NCBI RefSeq assembly: GCF_015706575.1
Contig: NW_024037055.1
Location: forward strand, 11,260,262-11,324,261
Source: Patiria miniata
Taxonomy: Eukaryota > Echinodermata > Asteroidea > Valvatida > Asterinidae
Direction of reading: 5' to 3'
DNA: 64,000 nucleotides
In this document: positions 33,472 to 45,547 of the stretch, piece by piece
How positions within the stretch are numbered: position 1 is the stretch's first letter
Layout: each line of letters opens with the position of its first letter
Made by a program: the position numbers and the translations under genes
Notes under the pieces: model-generated
The model's input: only the letters and a program-made list of their open reading frames with translations
What the model was told of the DNA's origin: nothing
Database searches by the model: none

Positions 33472-34313
33472 TAGCCCAGGTTGGACGAAGTCTTCATTGC
33501 ATTACGACTGATGTCCACGATGACAATTCTCTACATAAGACCACCCAAAATTTTGACCAGAGTTTTTTTATGTTTTACCTCATTATAGAAGCTTATTCCA
33601 CGCCTACATACTCTATGTGTCCTTATCTATTGGTCCGGGGGGTTCAGGAATTCCATATGCGATGCTGACCGACGTTAATCAGGAAAATAAACTCTAAAGC
33701 AACGTTAAATTTGTACGCGTTTGTAGACTCTTTTCATCAGTTTCTCATCACCGTAACGTATAAGTCTGACGCCTCATAGGTCCGACGCCTCATAAGTCCG
33801 AAAATTCGGACTTATGAGGCGTCGGACTTATGAGGCATAACATTTATTTATTCTGCCTCATAGGTCCGACGCCTCATAAGTCCGACGTCGGAAAAAACGA
33901 GGCGTTTAATTTGTCGGACGTACGAGGCGTCGGAGCTATGAGGCGTCGGAGCTATGAGGCGTCGGACTTATGAGGCGTCGGACTTATGAGCGGACCCCAC
34001 GTCATGCATGTGTACGACTAGTACTCAGCCGGTGGTGAGAAACTGATAAAAAGAGTCTACAACAACGTGCAAGTTTAATGTTGCTTTAGAGTTTATTTTT
34101 CTGATTAAGGTCGGTCAGCATCGCATATGGAATTCCTGAACCCAGCGGCCCAATAGATAAGGACACATAGAATACTACGACGTAAAAATTGGCTTCTCCA
34201 ACAAGGTAAAAATATTGACAATATTGGTCATACATTTTTTCGCCCGGTTTTGAGCACTTCATATCCTGGACTCCCTCCGTAAAGAAGGGAGGAAAGGGAG
34301 TCCACCTGGGCTA
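33472..34313. mobile_element. Element D: TAGCCCAGG...CCTGGGCTA, 9-bp duplication
   Basis: Ends TAGCCCAGGTTGGA and TCCACCTGGGCTA. Perfect 9-bp target duplication CATGACGGT at 33463-33471 and 34314-34322. The uninterrupted relative is in the family B sequence. Inside is an imperfect palindrome (about 33600-34180; GGAATTCCATATGCGATGCT pairs with its inverse at about 34115-34135) with a 16-bp minisatellite at its centre. Non-coding, 842 bp. Confidence 0.85.
33762..33990. repeat. 16-bp minisatellite GACGCCTCATAAGTCC in both orientations
   Basis: About ten units of GACGCCTCATA(A/G)GTCC and its inverse GGACTTATGAGGCGTC form the centre of element D. A diverged extension is at 34672-34840. Confidence 0.9.
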
Positions 34314-34671
34314 CATGACGGTATGCATTTTGTGCATGCCCTCGCGAGGACAAAAGGCCAAAAAAAAACTGATAAAGAGAATACAAATGAGAAAGACAGT
34401 AACCCTGGATAGATTCACACATTCATGACATTCCATAAGACCCCTTAAATTGTTCCAAACAACTGGTAATTTTGAAAAAAGAACAAAATAGTCTGAACTT
34501 ACCGCTCACAATTAAATGTGTCTGCCGAGTTGTAGGCCTACAGTTCATTTCACTGACATGACTGATGCATAATTCATCGACATGACTGATGCATAATTGA
34601 AGAAAAACTAGTCGCGCTTAATCAATGACTGTTTCATGTACTGATATGTGTCCCGCGCCAAAAACCCACAC

Positions 34672-34840
34672 TTAGGCGTCGGACCTACCGGTATACGGTA
34701 TGGACGTCGGACCTATATGAGGTGTCGGAACTTTATAAATTATGGGCCTTATATTTGGTTGGGGATTAGATTTTGTCGGACTTAGGGCCTATATTTGCAT
34801 CTGACCTATGAGGCTTTGGCCTTACCAGCGGACCCCTCAA
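34672..34840. repeat. Diverged GTCGGACCTA minisatellite
   Basis: Irregular copies of GCGTCGGACCTA / TATGAGGTGTCGGA and ACCTATGAGGC, related to 33762-33990 but outside element D. Confidence 0.65.
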
Positions 34841-35232
34841 GATTTCACTTGAAGTTCAATGTTATTGAAAGGTCATTGGAAACGATGGAAAATGATGAAT
34901 ACTCCGAATACAAAATACTCCAAATATGGAGAACTAATGATCAAAGGCATCTTGTGAGCGAACTGTTCGTTAGTACTGATTGTTATTCTCTTCTGATGTA
35001 ATTTTTGTATCGTCTATAAACATGAGAATGCAGTTCAAATTCAAATGTTTCAAAACGCCCGTGCATGGTTTTCTAGCATTTGTCTGAAAATGGAAGGCAT
35101 TTCAAATACATGTAGTTTGCTCCAATACTCACATAGAGAAAATCTGCTGAACTTGCGGGAAAAGGACCCAGAAAGTCAGAATGTCGACCAAAGAGGCGAA
35201 AAAAGATCTTTTGCATGCCTAGAAAGTATAAG
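34841..35232. other. Upstream of the histone relic; no clear gene
   Basis: The open frames here show no similarity I can name. The expected globular domain of the H1 relic is not recognisable in this stretch. Confidence 0.35.
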
Positions 35233-35600
35233 GGCGGTATTTGGTACGCCCAAGCTTGACACCACCAAGGAGAAAGAGAAGGCTGCCGGCCAAGTCTAAG
35301 GCAGCTAAGGAGAAGAAGAGAATCAAGGCCAAGAAGGAATGGGAAATGAAAGCCAAGAAAGCCAAGATTGCAGAGAAAGCCAAGAAAGCCAAAATGGCGA
35401 AGAAAGTCAAGAAACCCGCGCCGAAGGAAGTCACCCAAGAAAGCTGCCAAGAAAACTCCCTCCAAGTCAACTAAATCATCTGTCAAGAATCCTCCACCAA
35501 GTCAGCCAAGAAGCCAGCCAGCAAGAACACATCGGCCAAGCAGAAGAAAGTGTCGGCCAAGCCTTAGAAGAAAGTGTCGGCCAAGCCTTCGAAGAAATAA
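35233..35600 (+). pseudogene. Linker histone H1 C-terminal relic
   Basis: Starts with 'KLDTTKEKEKAA', which matches the junction of the H1 globular domain and tail. In the next frame come 'KSKAAKEKKRIKAKK' and 'KAKKAKMAKKVKKPAPK', then 'SPKKAAKKTPSKSTKSSVK' in the third, and finally an Ala/Lys/Ser run with a repeated KKVSAKP unit and a TAA at 35598. Lys/Ala/Pro-rich composition with SPKK and the following histone stem-loop make the identity firm. Two or three frameshifts and an in-frame TAG near 35565, plus a missing globular domain, show it is a pseudogene. Upstream promoter elements were not found. Confidence 0.8.
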
Positions 35601-35637
35601 ATCATCGAATCAACACAGTATAAACTAAAACCAAAAC

Positions 35638-35673
35638 GGCTCTTTTCAGAGCCACAACATTACAAAAGAGATA
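35638..35673 (+). promoter_or_regulatory. Histone mRNA 3' stem-loop and downstream element
   Basis: GGCTCTTTTCAGAGCC (35638-35653) is the canonical 6-bp-stem, 4-nt-loop histone 3' hairpin preceded by AAAAC and followed by ACAACA. ACAAAAGAGAT (35662-35672) is a purine-rich U7-type downstream element. It lies 38 nt after the H1 stop, the normal distance. The hairpin is intact although the coding sequence is not. Confidence 0.85.
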
Positions 35674-35679
35674 TAAGAT

Positions 35680-38149
35680 ATGAGAAACTCCCCCCCCCCC
35701 CACCACAGCCCCTCACGCTCCCTTCCCCAGGGTCCATATATGGTGCACAGGAAAAAGGAAATATTCAACCCTCCTGGTTCTGAGTAACCCCCCCCCCCTC
35801 CCATGCCCCCTCTCATGCCTCATGGGTCCCCAACCCGCCCCAAGGGGTTGGGATATGTGCAAGGCCAAAAGGGCCAATAAAAAAATGTGAATATTTAACC
35901 ACCTGGTCTACATCTGGAGTGTTCCCGGTGCCCCGCTCCCAACCTCCCCACCCTTCCACTCCCCACTCCAACCCGCAGGCCTCCCCTACCCCACCCCACC
36001 ACTCAAACCCGCCCCGTCGCGTTGGGATATAAGAGACGAAAAAAAGGCCATTAACAAACGGATTCCCATTAAACAAACGGAATCCCTTTTAAGCTTTGTA
36101 ACGCTTCTTCCGTTATAGAGCCTAGCTCCTGCACGTATGTACGTGTACGTGTTGATCATTTGCAATTTTTGGCAGTTCCTTCGAAAAATTTCCATGCATA
36201 TTGCTCACGACCATCGCACTATCAAACCGACCACCCACAAGAGCCACGCCATTCGACAGCTAAAAACCTCAACTATTCGAAATTAATTCACTTGATTTCG
36301 AACCAAATGTTGGACGGAAGAAAAACAGGATTGAAAAGATGGACTCCCAGCAAGTCGGGCCGAAATTGACCGAAGGCGATGGCGTGCGCGTAAGCAAGAA
36401 CTTGACGATGACGTCATACGAAGATTTCTGCGATAAGTTTGTCGGCCCCCCACCATTCACCGCCCCCAACAGTCAGGATATAATGCAAGGACCAAAACAA
36501 AACAAAAGAAAATGGGAAATTCCCGGCCCTACCCTTCTGAGGCTCCCGGCCACCCCCCCCCCCCCCCCCCCCCGGAAATTCAACCCTCCTGGTTTGGAAC
36601 ACTCAACTCCCCCCAACACTCACACGGCCCCCTCCCCCTCGCCCCTTCACAAGAGTAGCAGGTCTTAATAATAATCAATGGAAAAAAATGAATGAAGTCC
36701 ACACCCATTTGCTTGGGATCCACCCTATCTGTTTGGAAAATCCAAAACACCCCCGTCCCCTCTCTCCCCCCCCCCCCCACCCCTTCTTCCCACCCCACCC
36801 ATGGCATGCAGGTCTGAAACTGAGAATCACTGCACTGGAAGAAAATCCCCGCCGGCCCCCACCAACCCCTACCCGGGCACAACCACCAAGCCGGTCCCAT
36901 CTCGCTATTAAAAAGTCTGGTCTGGAACATAACTGCACCAAAAGGAAAAAATCACTAATGGAAAACAAATTTCCGCCGTCTTGGCATGGTTTGAAACCAC
37001 CGCCCCCCACCCCCCGGGGGGTCGTGGTGTCCAGGGCAGGGGGCAAGGAAAAATGAAGGGGGTATTCCCATAATAAAGGCACATCATTCATCAGAAAAGT
37101 AAAATCTTGATTTTATTAATATTTGTTTTTTATTATAGAATGCGCGTGGTGATGATGTACGTGAATTCATTCGCAATTTTTGGCAGTTCCATTGATAAAT
37201 TTCCATGCATATTGCTCGCGACCATCGCACTATCAAACCGACCACCCACATGTGCCACACCATTTGACAGCTAAAAAGCTCAACTATTTGAAATTAATTC
37301 ATTTGAATTCAAACCAAATGTTGGAAAGAAGAAAAACAGGATTGAAAAGATGGACTCCCAGCGAGTCGGGCCGAAATTGGCCGAAGACGATGCCATGCGC
37401 GTATTAAAGCAAGAACTTGATGATAACGTCATCATGAGCGGCGCTGTTCACCTAATTTGCATACGAAGGTTTCTGCGATTAGTTTTTTGGGGCCCCCATC
37501 CTCTGCCCCTAAGGGTCGGGATATAATGCACGGACAGAAACAAAAGAAATTGGGAAATTCCAGGCCCTCCCCTTCTGAGGTTCCCCCAGGATATTCAACC
37601 CTCCTGGTTTGGAATACTCTACCCCCCCTCCCCCAAACTCATGCGGCCCCCTCCCCCCCCCCCCCCTCCCAAGAGCAGCAAGTCTTAAGATTAATCACTG
37701 GAAGAACATGAATGTATTCCACCCTCTTTGTTTTGGGAAATCCCCCCCCCCCCCCCACAGCATGCATGAAAATAATCACTGGAAGAATATGCTACCCTCT
37801 TGGTTTGGAAAATACACAATCCCCGCCCCTCCCCCACCCACCCACTGGGCATGCAGATCTGGAACTGAAAATCACTGGAAGAACATCCCCTGCCCGGCCC
37901 CCCCCCCCCCCCCCCCCCCCACCACCAACCCCTACCCGGGCTCAATCCCCATCCGGTCCATGATCTCGCAATCAAAAAAAGTCCGGTCGGGAACGTAATT
38001 GTACCAAAAGACAAAAAACACTTGTTGGAGAACAAATTTCAGCCCTCTTGGCATGGTTTGAACACAACGCTGAGAACCCCCCTCCCCCCACCGCCCCACC
38101 CCTTGGGTCGGAACATGGTGTCCAGGGCAGGGGCAAAGTAAAAAAAATA
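35680..38149. repeat. Poly-C/pyrimidine-rich repeat modules 1 and 2
   Basis: Two related modules (36130-36560 and 37140-37590) share TGGCAGTTCC...ATTTCCATGCATATTGCTC, CATCGCACTATCAAACCGAC, GGATTGAAAAGATGGACTCC, GGGCCGAAATTG(A/G)CCGAAG and TGACGTCAT. Between and after them lie C-runs and units of AATATTCAACCCTCCTGGTT (about 100-bp spacing). The apparent proline-rich frames follow from the C-runs. Confidence 0.8.
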
Positions 38150-38935
38150 ACAGCGTTGCTGTTGAAACCCCTCAGCCAAAGTTTGTCGAAAAGGGAAAAC
38201 TGACATTCCGAACTCAAATACATGTATCATGTCTAACTGAAATTATCATGCAGAAACCATTAACTCAGCACAGTGACCTTGACCTTAAGACCCCAAAACC
38301 AATCCCAACTTGCCTGTACCCAAGGGCAACCCCCAACCCAAGTTAGACACCAAAATCTCATTTCTAACTCAAGTTATCGTCCGGAAACCATTTACCTTTA
38401 ACTCACCATGGTGACCTTGACCTTTGACCTTTTGACTCAAAAACCAATCCCAACTTGCCTACTGCCGAGGGCAACCCCCTACCAAAGTTAGACACCAAAA
38501 TCTCATTTCTAGCTCAAGTTATCATCCGGAAACCATTTATGTTTAACTCACCACGGTGATCTTTACCTTTGACCTTTTGACCCCAAAACCAATCCCGACT
38601 TGCCTGTACCCAAGGGCAACCCCCAACCTAAGTTAGACACCAAAATCTCATTTCTAACTCAAGTTATCATCCGGAAACCATTTACCTTTAGCTCACCACA
38701 GTGACCTTGACCTTTGACCTTTTGACCTCAAAACCAATCCCAACTTGCCTACTCCCAAGGGCACCCCCTTACTGAAGTTACAATCCCAAAAAACATTTCT
38801 AATTCAAGTTATCATCCGGAAACTAAGCTGCCCGGACGGACGGACATACGGCCAGTCTAGCCAGACGGAATTGTGGGGTGATAGCATTGTGTTCCCATTA
38901 TCCCTTTTTCTAAAGATTCTCTTCTGGGGTGATGT
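38150..38935. repeat. AGGTCA-type satellite array, copy 2
   Basis: Second copy of the 16615-17835 element: starts GCGTTGCTGTTGAAACCCCT, contains four units of TGACCTTGACCTTTGACCTT with CCCAAGGGCAACCCCC and CATCCGGAAACC, and ends GAAACTAAGCTGCCCGGACG. No insertion here. An imperfect palindrome GTGGGGTGATG...CATCACCCCAC (38935-38992) follows. Confidence 0.85.
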
Positions 38936-40530
38936 TTTTCTATTGTGAAAATAGTGGGGTGATGTGTCCTGAAAGGAACATCACCCCACAAGGGGGGGTA
39001 TGGTCAGAAAGGACAGACATACGGACGGACGGACGCCGTAGGCGATGACAATACCCCTCGAGCCTCTCGACTGAGGGGTAATGAAAGGGGTATTCCCAAT
39101 AATAAGGCACATCATTCATCAGAAAACAAAACATCTTGATTATTTTATTAATCTTGTTTTGTTTTTTTATTAGAATGCGCGCGGTGATGGCGTGATCAAT
39201 TGAAAATCATGCGCAATTTTGGGCAGTTCCATTGATAAATTTCGGCAAAAGGAAGCGGACATCTGTAGCTTTCATCATGTAAATTTCTGGCATGTGCATC
39301 CTCCGATGTATAATGATTTTATTCATAAAACAGAAGCGAGTCTGGCCGAAATTGGCCGAAGGCGATGGCATGCACGTAAGCAAGAATTTGACAATGATGT
39401 CATAATGAGCGGCACTGTTTACCTAATTTGCATACCAAGATTTCTGCGTTTGTGGGGGGCCCCCACCACCCACTGCCCAAAGGGTCGGGATATTTGCAAG
39501 GCCCGTAAAAAGAAAAGAAAATGTGAAATTCCGCCCTCCCCCTTTTGAGGCTCCCCCCCCCCCAGGGATTTTCAACCCTCCTGGTTTTGAGTACTCTAAC
39601 CCCCCCCCCCTTTACACTCATGAGGCACCCTCCCCCCCCCCCCCCCCCCCCCACCCGCAGCCCCTCACGTCCACCCCCCTTCCACGGGGTCCTGATATGG
39701 TGCAGGTGTATTACAGAAGGGAAATATTCCACCATCCTGGTTCTCAGTACCCCCCCAGTACCCCCCCCCCATCCCCCACCCAGGGGGACTCCACCCCGCC
39801 CCTAAGGTGTTGGGATATGTGCAATGGCCATAAACTTAAGAATGTGAATATTCCACCCACCGTGTCTGTGTTCTCCCGGCCCGCCCCTCCTTCCCCCCTG
39901 CCCCATCCCCTCACCCTCCCTCCCCCCTCCCCCACCCCACCCGTGGGCCTCCCCCACCCCAACCCACCGCCGAACCCTGTCGCATCGGGATACAGGGTAA
40001 AAGGGACAGAAAAAAGACACACACACACACACACATTTATCAAACGGGATCCCTTTAAACAAACGGGATCCACGTTGCACGTGTTTATATCACGTGATCA
40101 CTTCAGTATCATTCGCAAGTTTTGGCAGTTCTAGCGAGAAATTTTCATGCATATTGCTTGCGACCATCGCACTGTCAAACAGACCACCCACATGTGCCAC
40201 ACTATTCGACAGCTGAAAACCTGTTCTATGCGGAACTAATTCAGTTTATTTCGAACCAAATTCGGGAAGGAAGAAAATCAGGATTGAAAAGATGGACTCC
40301 CTCGAAAAATAAGAAGTTTTGGTTCCAAAGAAGAAAACGCTAAAAAAAAATTTAAACTGGCAAAACTCAACCAATAATTCATCAATTTTGACGCTTTCTT
40401 CGGCAGAAGAAAGCGGATATCCTGAGCTTTTCTAATGTAAATTTCTGGCATATGCACCCTCCAATGCGTAATGATTTCATTCATAAAACTGAAGCGAGTC
40501 GGGTCGAAATTGGCCGAAGGTGATGGCATG
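38936..40530. repeat. Poly-C repeat modules 3 and 4
   Basis: Diverged copies of the same module: 39170-39540 (with TGGCATGCACGTAAGCAAGA) and 40095-40310 plus 40440-40530. Long C-runs at 39549-39560, 39600-39612 and 39630-39655. AAACGGGATCCCTTTAAACA occurs at 40038-40070 and a variant at 36058-36090. (CA)n at 40017-40035. Confidence 0.75.
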
Positions 40531-41014
40531 CGCGCAAGTACGGCACAACTTTGTCACAACAAATGTTTTCAAAATGATCAGAAAATCAAAGACAGGCATG
40601 ACACTCTGGTACCCCGAGTTCCGCATGCGCAAAACGGTAAGAGTATCACCAGTGGGTACCCGATTAACCATCTTACATGGCAGGATGACCGTACTACCAT
40701 ACAAAATTCTGCTAAATCCACTTCGAAAGTCTGCCAAATCACCCAGTATATATTGCTGTTCCATTGTGCAAGGGTTTGTTTCAGGGATCTTTCAAAAAAA
40801 GGAAGATTTTTCAAACCAAATGTGCCATATTTCTCTAATCTTTTTCATATTTCCTCCATCTTCATAATTCTGCCGAAAAAAATATTCTGCTGATTTTCTG
40901 TACAACTCATTTTTGTATGCAAATATTCTGTCAAATGTAGCCGAAATTCAGCTAGAACGGTCACTCCATCTAAACCGCGGATCACAATAGAATGTTTTTA
41001 CTATAGACTGAAGC
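40531..41014. other. Non-coding, nothing recognised
   Basis: No named feature. It ends with the 9-bp duplication GACTGAAGC (41006-41014) of the next element. Confidence 0.4.
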
Positions 41015-41558
41015 TAGCTCTACTGAGTGGAGCGTTGAATTACGGGTACCCCTCTATACAAATGCTCCACTGATTTGCCATACTTTAGTGACGGCTTCAC
41101 AGTAGCATAGTCACATACCCACGCGAGGACAAAAAGACCCCCAAAAAAATGGTAAAGAGAATACAAATGAGAGAGATAGTTACCCTGGATTGATCTACAC
41201 ATTCATGACATTCCATCAGACCCCTTACATTGTTCCCAAACAGCGAAAATTTTGAAGAAAAACAGCAAAATAGTCTGAAAACTTACAGCTCAATGTGTTC
41301 GCCGTGAAGCTCAATTCTTGCACCGACTTGCCGAATGCGGGCGTCTGACGTGACGTCACCGTCGTTGCTCGATTGAAGAAAAACAAGTCGCGCTTTATCA
41401 ACGACTGTTTCGTGTAATGGGCTTTGGACACACGCAAGGTGGAGACGGCTGAAACGTAATAACAATGGGATTTTCATTTGTCAGTAGTTCTTTGGCCCCA
41501 GTTGACCATCGCACTTGTTTGCAATCGATTACTCACCTATCAACGGGTACAAGCCAGC

Positions 41559-41641
41559 TAGACTGGTTCCCTGACCTTACAATTCCCCACTATATGTAAA
41601 CTGCTCTGTTTCTTCTTAAATGGAGTCAGGGAACCAGACTA
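41559..41641. repeat. TAGACTGG...CCAGACTA hairpin
   Basis: GACTGGTTCCCTGACC and GTCAGGGAACCAGAC pair across a 50-bp loop. Positions 41500-41795 as a whole reappear, reversed and diverged, at 63012-63290. Confidence 0.7.
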
Positions 41642-42736
41642 CAGGAAAATGATTGTTTTTCTTGGTTTTTATAGCACTTTCGAACCCAAAACCTCAAAAA
41701 AGTCAGTGTAACTATATTTGCTATATATTTCCAACCCCCCAATTCCATCCATTTCTGAAAATTACAGCAAAAGCAAATGATGTATATTCCCTTTAATTTG
41801 AAATAGGCCTTTCATTTCGTGTAATTGTTAGGGTTTTTTTTTAGTTTTTTTTTACGAATCTGTTTAACTTTTTATACTTTTTTGATTAACTTTTTTCCTC
41901 CGTGGAATATCATAGTCGAACATACAGGCAGCTACCTGTAAGGCCTTGAAGGATAATCTTCCCGGAGCTCCAATACTCCTTTTTGATGATTGACACTTCA
42001 TCTTTTTGTAGGGTATTTAATAATAAGTTGATCTTTTTTTTTAGTTCACAAGCTGGCTTTGAATTTTGTGGGTTTTTTTACGAATCTGTGTAACTTTTCA
42101 TACTTTTTTGATTAACCTTTTTTGTTCAATATGGAACCTTCGTTTTTTTGCAGTGTATGCAATGGTGTTCATGTACTTTTTTTTTTTTAAATACATGTAC
42201 ATGTAGAGATTAGAATATACTTCGTTTTTATACCTTATCTATTTTATTTAATGACTTATAATGTTTACTTATATTTATTGAATTAATAATGTCATGTTTA
42301 AAAGTGTTTATGTTTCAATGTCATACTTTCCAATTTTATTTTTCTATAAAGATCTGTTCTGAATTTATGTGGTTTGAATTAAAAATGAAATAAATTGCTG
42401 TTAAATTGAGCAAGATGGCGTGAACGATGTCAAATATGAAAATGAATAATTGGTAAAACTTTAATTTTAATTACTTTTGGTTAAAGCGCAATATGTTTCA
42501 TAGGAAACAAATAATAAAAATAAATAATTAATTACACTTTTAAAGCGCATTTCAAAATAGCATTTCAATGCGCTTTACAACAACAAACTGCTGCGATACA
42601 TATATTTTACCTGACATTTGACAACTACAATGAAAATTTATACTTTACAGCATCACTGTATTAACAGATGATCAGTGGACAAACTTTATGAAATTGTCGA
42701 ATGATTGAAAATGCTGTCGAATGATTGTAAGCGATG

Positions 42737-42925
42737 GGTCCGAGTTGGTCATGCATGGGTCCGAGTTGGTAGTGGGTCTGAGTTGGTAGTGGGTCCGAGT
42801 TAGTTGTGGGTCCGAGTTGGTAGTGAGTCTGAGTTGGCGTGGGTCCGAGTTGGTAGTGGGTCTGAGTTGGCATGGGTCCGAGTTGGCTTGGGTCCGATTT
42901 GGTTTGGGTCCGAGTTGGATCGAAA
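42737..42925. repeat. 16-18 bp minisatellite GGGTCCGAGTTGGTAGT
   Basis: Ten to eleven units of GGTC(C/T)GAGTTGG with variable spacers (TAGTG, CATG, CTTG). It matches the array at 21975-22090. Confidence 0.9.
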
Positions 42926-43119
42926 CCGATCAATCCAGGGTAACTATCTCTCTCATTTGTATTCTCTTTACCGTTTTTTTGGGGGGGTCTTTTTGTCCTC
43001 GCGTGGGGATGTGACTATGCTACTGTGAAGCCGTCACCACAGTATGCCAAATCGGTGGAGCGTTTGTATGGAGGGGTACCCGTAATTCAACGCTTCACTC
43101 AGTAGAGCAAGACTGAAGC

Positions 43120-45547
43120 GTGCCGTGGCTATACAAATAGCCGGCCTGATAGCCACGTTCACGGGTCTAGGTCTACCCAGGCCCAAGCAGAACATTTCAA
43201 TTTTTTCCGACCTCCAAACTCTGCTGTCGCCAATGTTTTGCCTCAATATTTTACGGTAATCCTTACTTTTAGGACCCCGTTCCTATATAGGAATGGAAAG
43301 ACTCACCGAAACAGTTGACTAATAAATGACACTCAAAATTGACATTCTGATATTTCTTGGCACATCTGAACAATTGGCAATGACACCTTCTTGAATATCA
43401 GCAGGATTAATTTTGTGGAAAGAGGGCAGGGCTTTGATTTATGAGGGAAATTCAGGGGTAAAAGACGACGATGACAACCAGAAAACAGACTCAAAAACCA
43501 AGATGGCAAACCTGAAAGCTCAATGCGATGAAAGCTCAATGCTGATTGGCTGAAAAAAAAAAACATCTTATTTATTTTTTTTAGCAGCCAATCAGCATCG
43601 GGCTTTCATTATGTAGGGCTTTCATTATGTAGGGCTTTTACGCGTGTGAGAACTACAACATGCACGTCTGACTGCGAAAAAAGGTAGGAAAGTCACATTT
43701 TGTGCTTTCAAAATTACAACTAACATGAGTTTATAAATTATATGAAGAAAAAAGACTGCTAGCCTGCAAAAGTCACTTAGGACACCTCTATTTTGTACGA
43801 GTTCTGTTCAAAACTGACTTTTGCAGATGACTGTCCAGTACAGTCAATTGACCGGTTCTGCAATCGCAAATCGTCTGAAGCGTCTTGTGGCAAAAAAAAC
43901 GTGCTTTCACAGGAAGCTACCTATCTATAAATATGCGCAAATTACTCACCTACTTCATGATATGAATAGTTTTCTGCGATCGTTTGAAAGAGAAATTTGC
44001 CAGGACATTTTGTAGAGGTCGATGCTTTGACCAGTTCCGCAAATGTTTTCCGGTTTCGCAAACGGCGCCCTCTGCGAGACTGGACTGAAAATATTCCTTG
44101 TTTACTGGCCAAATCTAGATCGTTTTTGCCCCCAAACCAGCCAAGAAAAGATGTGGATTTTATTTCCCTGTGCATGAGCCAAGGTCTGCACATTATAATG
44201 CGTCCAAGTTTACAAAATGTAACTCCATGAAGTTGTTATGGTTCGTTGGATCTTTTTTTACGTTATAATTATTTGACTTGCTTCAATCCAATTAAATGAC
44301 TTTCTTGCTTTTTGTGCATTCTGTCTATCATCTTGCAATCACTAATATTTTTCTTTTTTGTTGTCTTATTCTGATTTAGACACACTCTGACTTTGGATAG
44401 AACCAGACACAAACCTTGTACCGAATTGCTCCAGTTGGTTGTTTTTTTCTCACATAAGCACAGACCAGCTATTTATGAATTTGAATTAATATTTTCTCCA
44501 GGATCATTTTTAATTCCTATGACACTTAAGGAAGTGACTGCATGGCTGGATGAATTGGAACTGAATCATTGTCTGCAGGGGAGCACTGTTTATTAATATT
44601 ATTTGTTTATTTAATATTATTATTTATTTACTTTTGTTTATTCCCTCCTCCTTTTTTTTCATTTTACTTATTTTTTGTGGGGGGGGGGGGGGGGGGGGAG
44701 TGTTTCAATTTGTTCAGGGTAAAAACACAATATGCTTAATTTTGTGTGCACCAACATCCAGTAGGGGGAACCTGGGGGCCGGGAGGGGAGGGGGAACAGG
44801 CCTCAGCAGGCCAGATACATACAGGCCACATACATGTACATATTGTTTCACATTCAAATTAAATTTCACAAACAAATTAAAACAAATTGTTAAAAATGTC
44901 ATAAATCCCATGGCTGTTTCATAGCAATGGCAATTTCTAATTATAATGTTCAGTTACTCCTCATACGTTGTTGCACATATTAACTCTGTAAAAGAAAATG
45001 TCAACACATTCATCACGTACATCCCGATAACCCTTTCAATATATTGACATGTGATACCTGCATGTGTAAATGTAATACAAAACTAAAGCACTCAAGAAGC
45101 TACCCCTTTTAAATCCAAAAATATACCTGTCATATAATAATAAATTTTGTGCTCCAAGAAAACAATCAAAATTTGTGTCTCTGTACTGACGAGAGACTGG
45201 TCTTCATTATGAAATATTAGTGGACCTATTTTTCTTTTTGTTTAAAAGGGTAAAGAGTAAGGTTAGAACCCACTGAAAAAGGATAATTTTAAATTTACTA
45301 AATTACTGGAAATGTCCTTTGGGTTAGAAACACACCTGCGTTTTATTTTCCATATTATTATGCACTATTCTTAATTGTTCCCCACAAACCTCACCTCCTA
45401 GCCTGGGCTGACTCATGCACCCTGGATGTGGAGAGTTGTAACTCTAAAATGAATCCAAACCCCTGAGGCACAACCGCTTCAACATCAAGTATGGGCTGAA
45501 TTTTTTTAGAGCAAAGGAAAAACGTTTAGTGGGAATTTTGCTCACTA
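43120..45547. other. Non-coding with local repeats
   Basis: 43785-43866 is the inverse of 49615-49740. 43603-43638 is a direct repeat of GGGCTTTCATTATGTAG. A G-run lies at 44679-44699. 44393-44596 is an open frame whose last part (after TTCTCCAG at 44500-44507) reads 'IPMTLKEVTAWLDELELNHC' and could be a terminal exon, but nothing else supports it. Confidence 0.35.

Larger units (their letters stand above)
33373..34680. mobile_element. TAG...CTA foldback family B, left half, split by element D
   Basis: Starts TAGCTCTACTAAGTGGAGCG (33373). Its interior (33395-33462 and 34323-34660) matches 41040-41410: the CCTCGCGAGGACAAAAGGCC stretch, AAAGAGAATACAAATGAGA, TTACCGCTCACAATTAAATG and ATCAATGACTGTTTCATGTA. 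The right half is not found; 34672-34840 is a different minisatellite. Element D (33472-34313) sits inside. Confidence 0.75.
41015..43110. mobile_element. TAG...CTA foldback family B, complete copy with 9-bp duplication
   Basis: Left end TAGCTCTACTGAGTGGAGCG; the right end is the inverse with changes (...CACTCAGTAGAGCAA). Flanking duplication GACTGAAGC at 41006-41014 and 43111-43119. Terminal inverted repeats extend about 180 bp (41015-41200 against 42940-43110) and contain a sub-hairpin (GGAGCGTT...AATGCTCC). The inside holds a minisatellite (42737-42925) and an AT-rich core. No transposase frame; 2096 bp. Confidence 0.85.

Noticed and set aside
35680..40134. Proline-rich or glycine-rich proteins of 80-200 residues
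   Set aside because: They follow from long C/G runs in the repeat modules and lack starts, splice sites and domains.
44393..44596. Terminal exon with a WLDELEL helix
   Set aside because: One acceptor-like site and 30 plausible residues are not enough; no partner exon seen.
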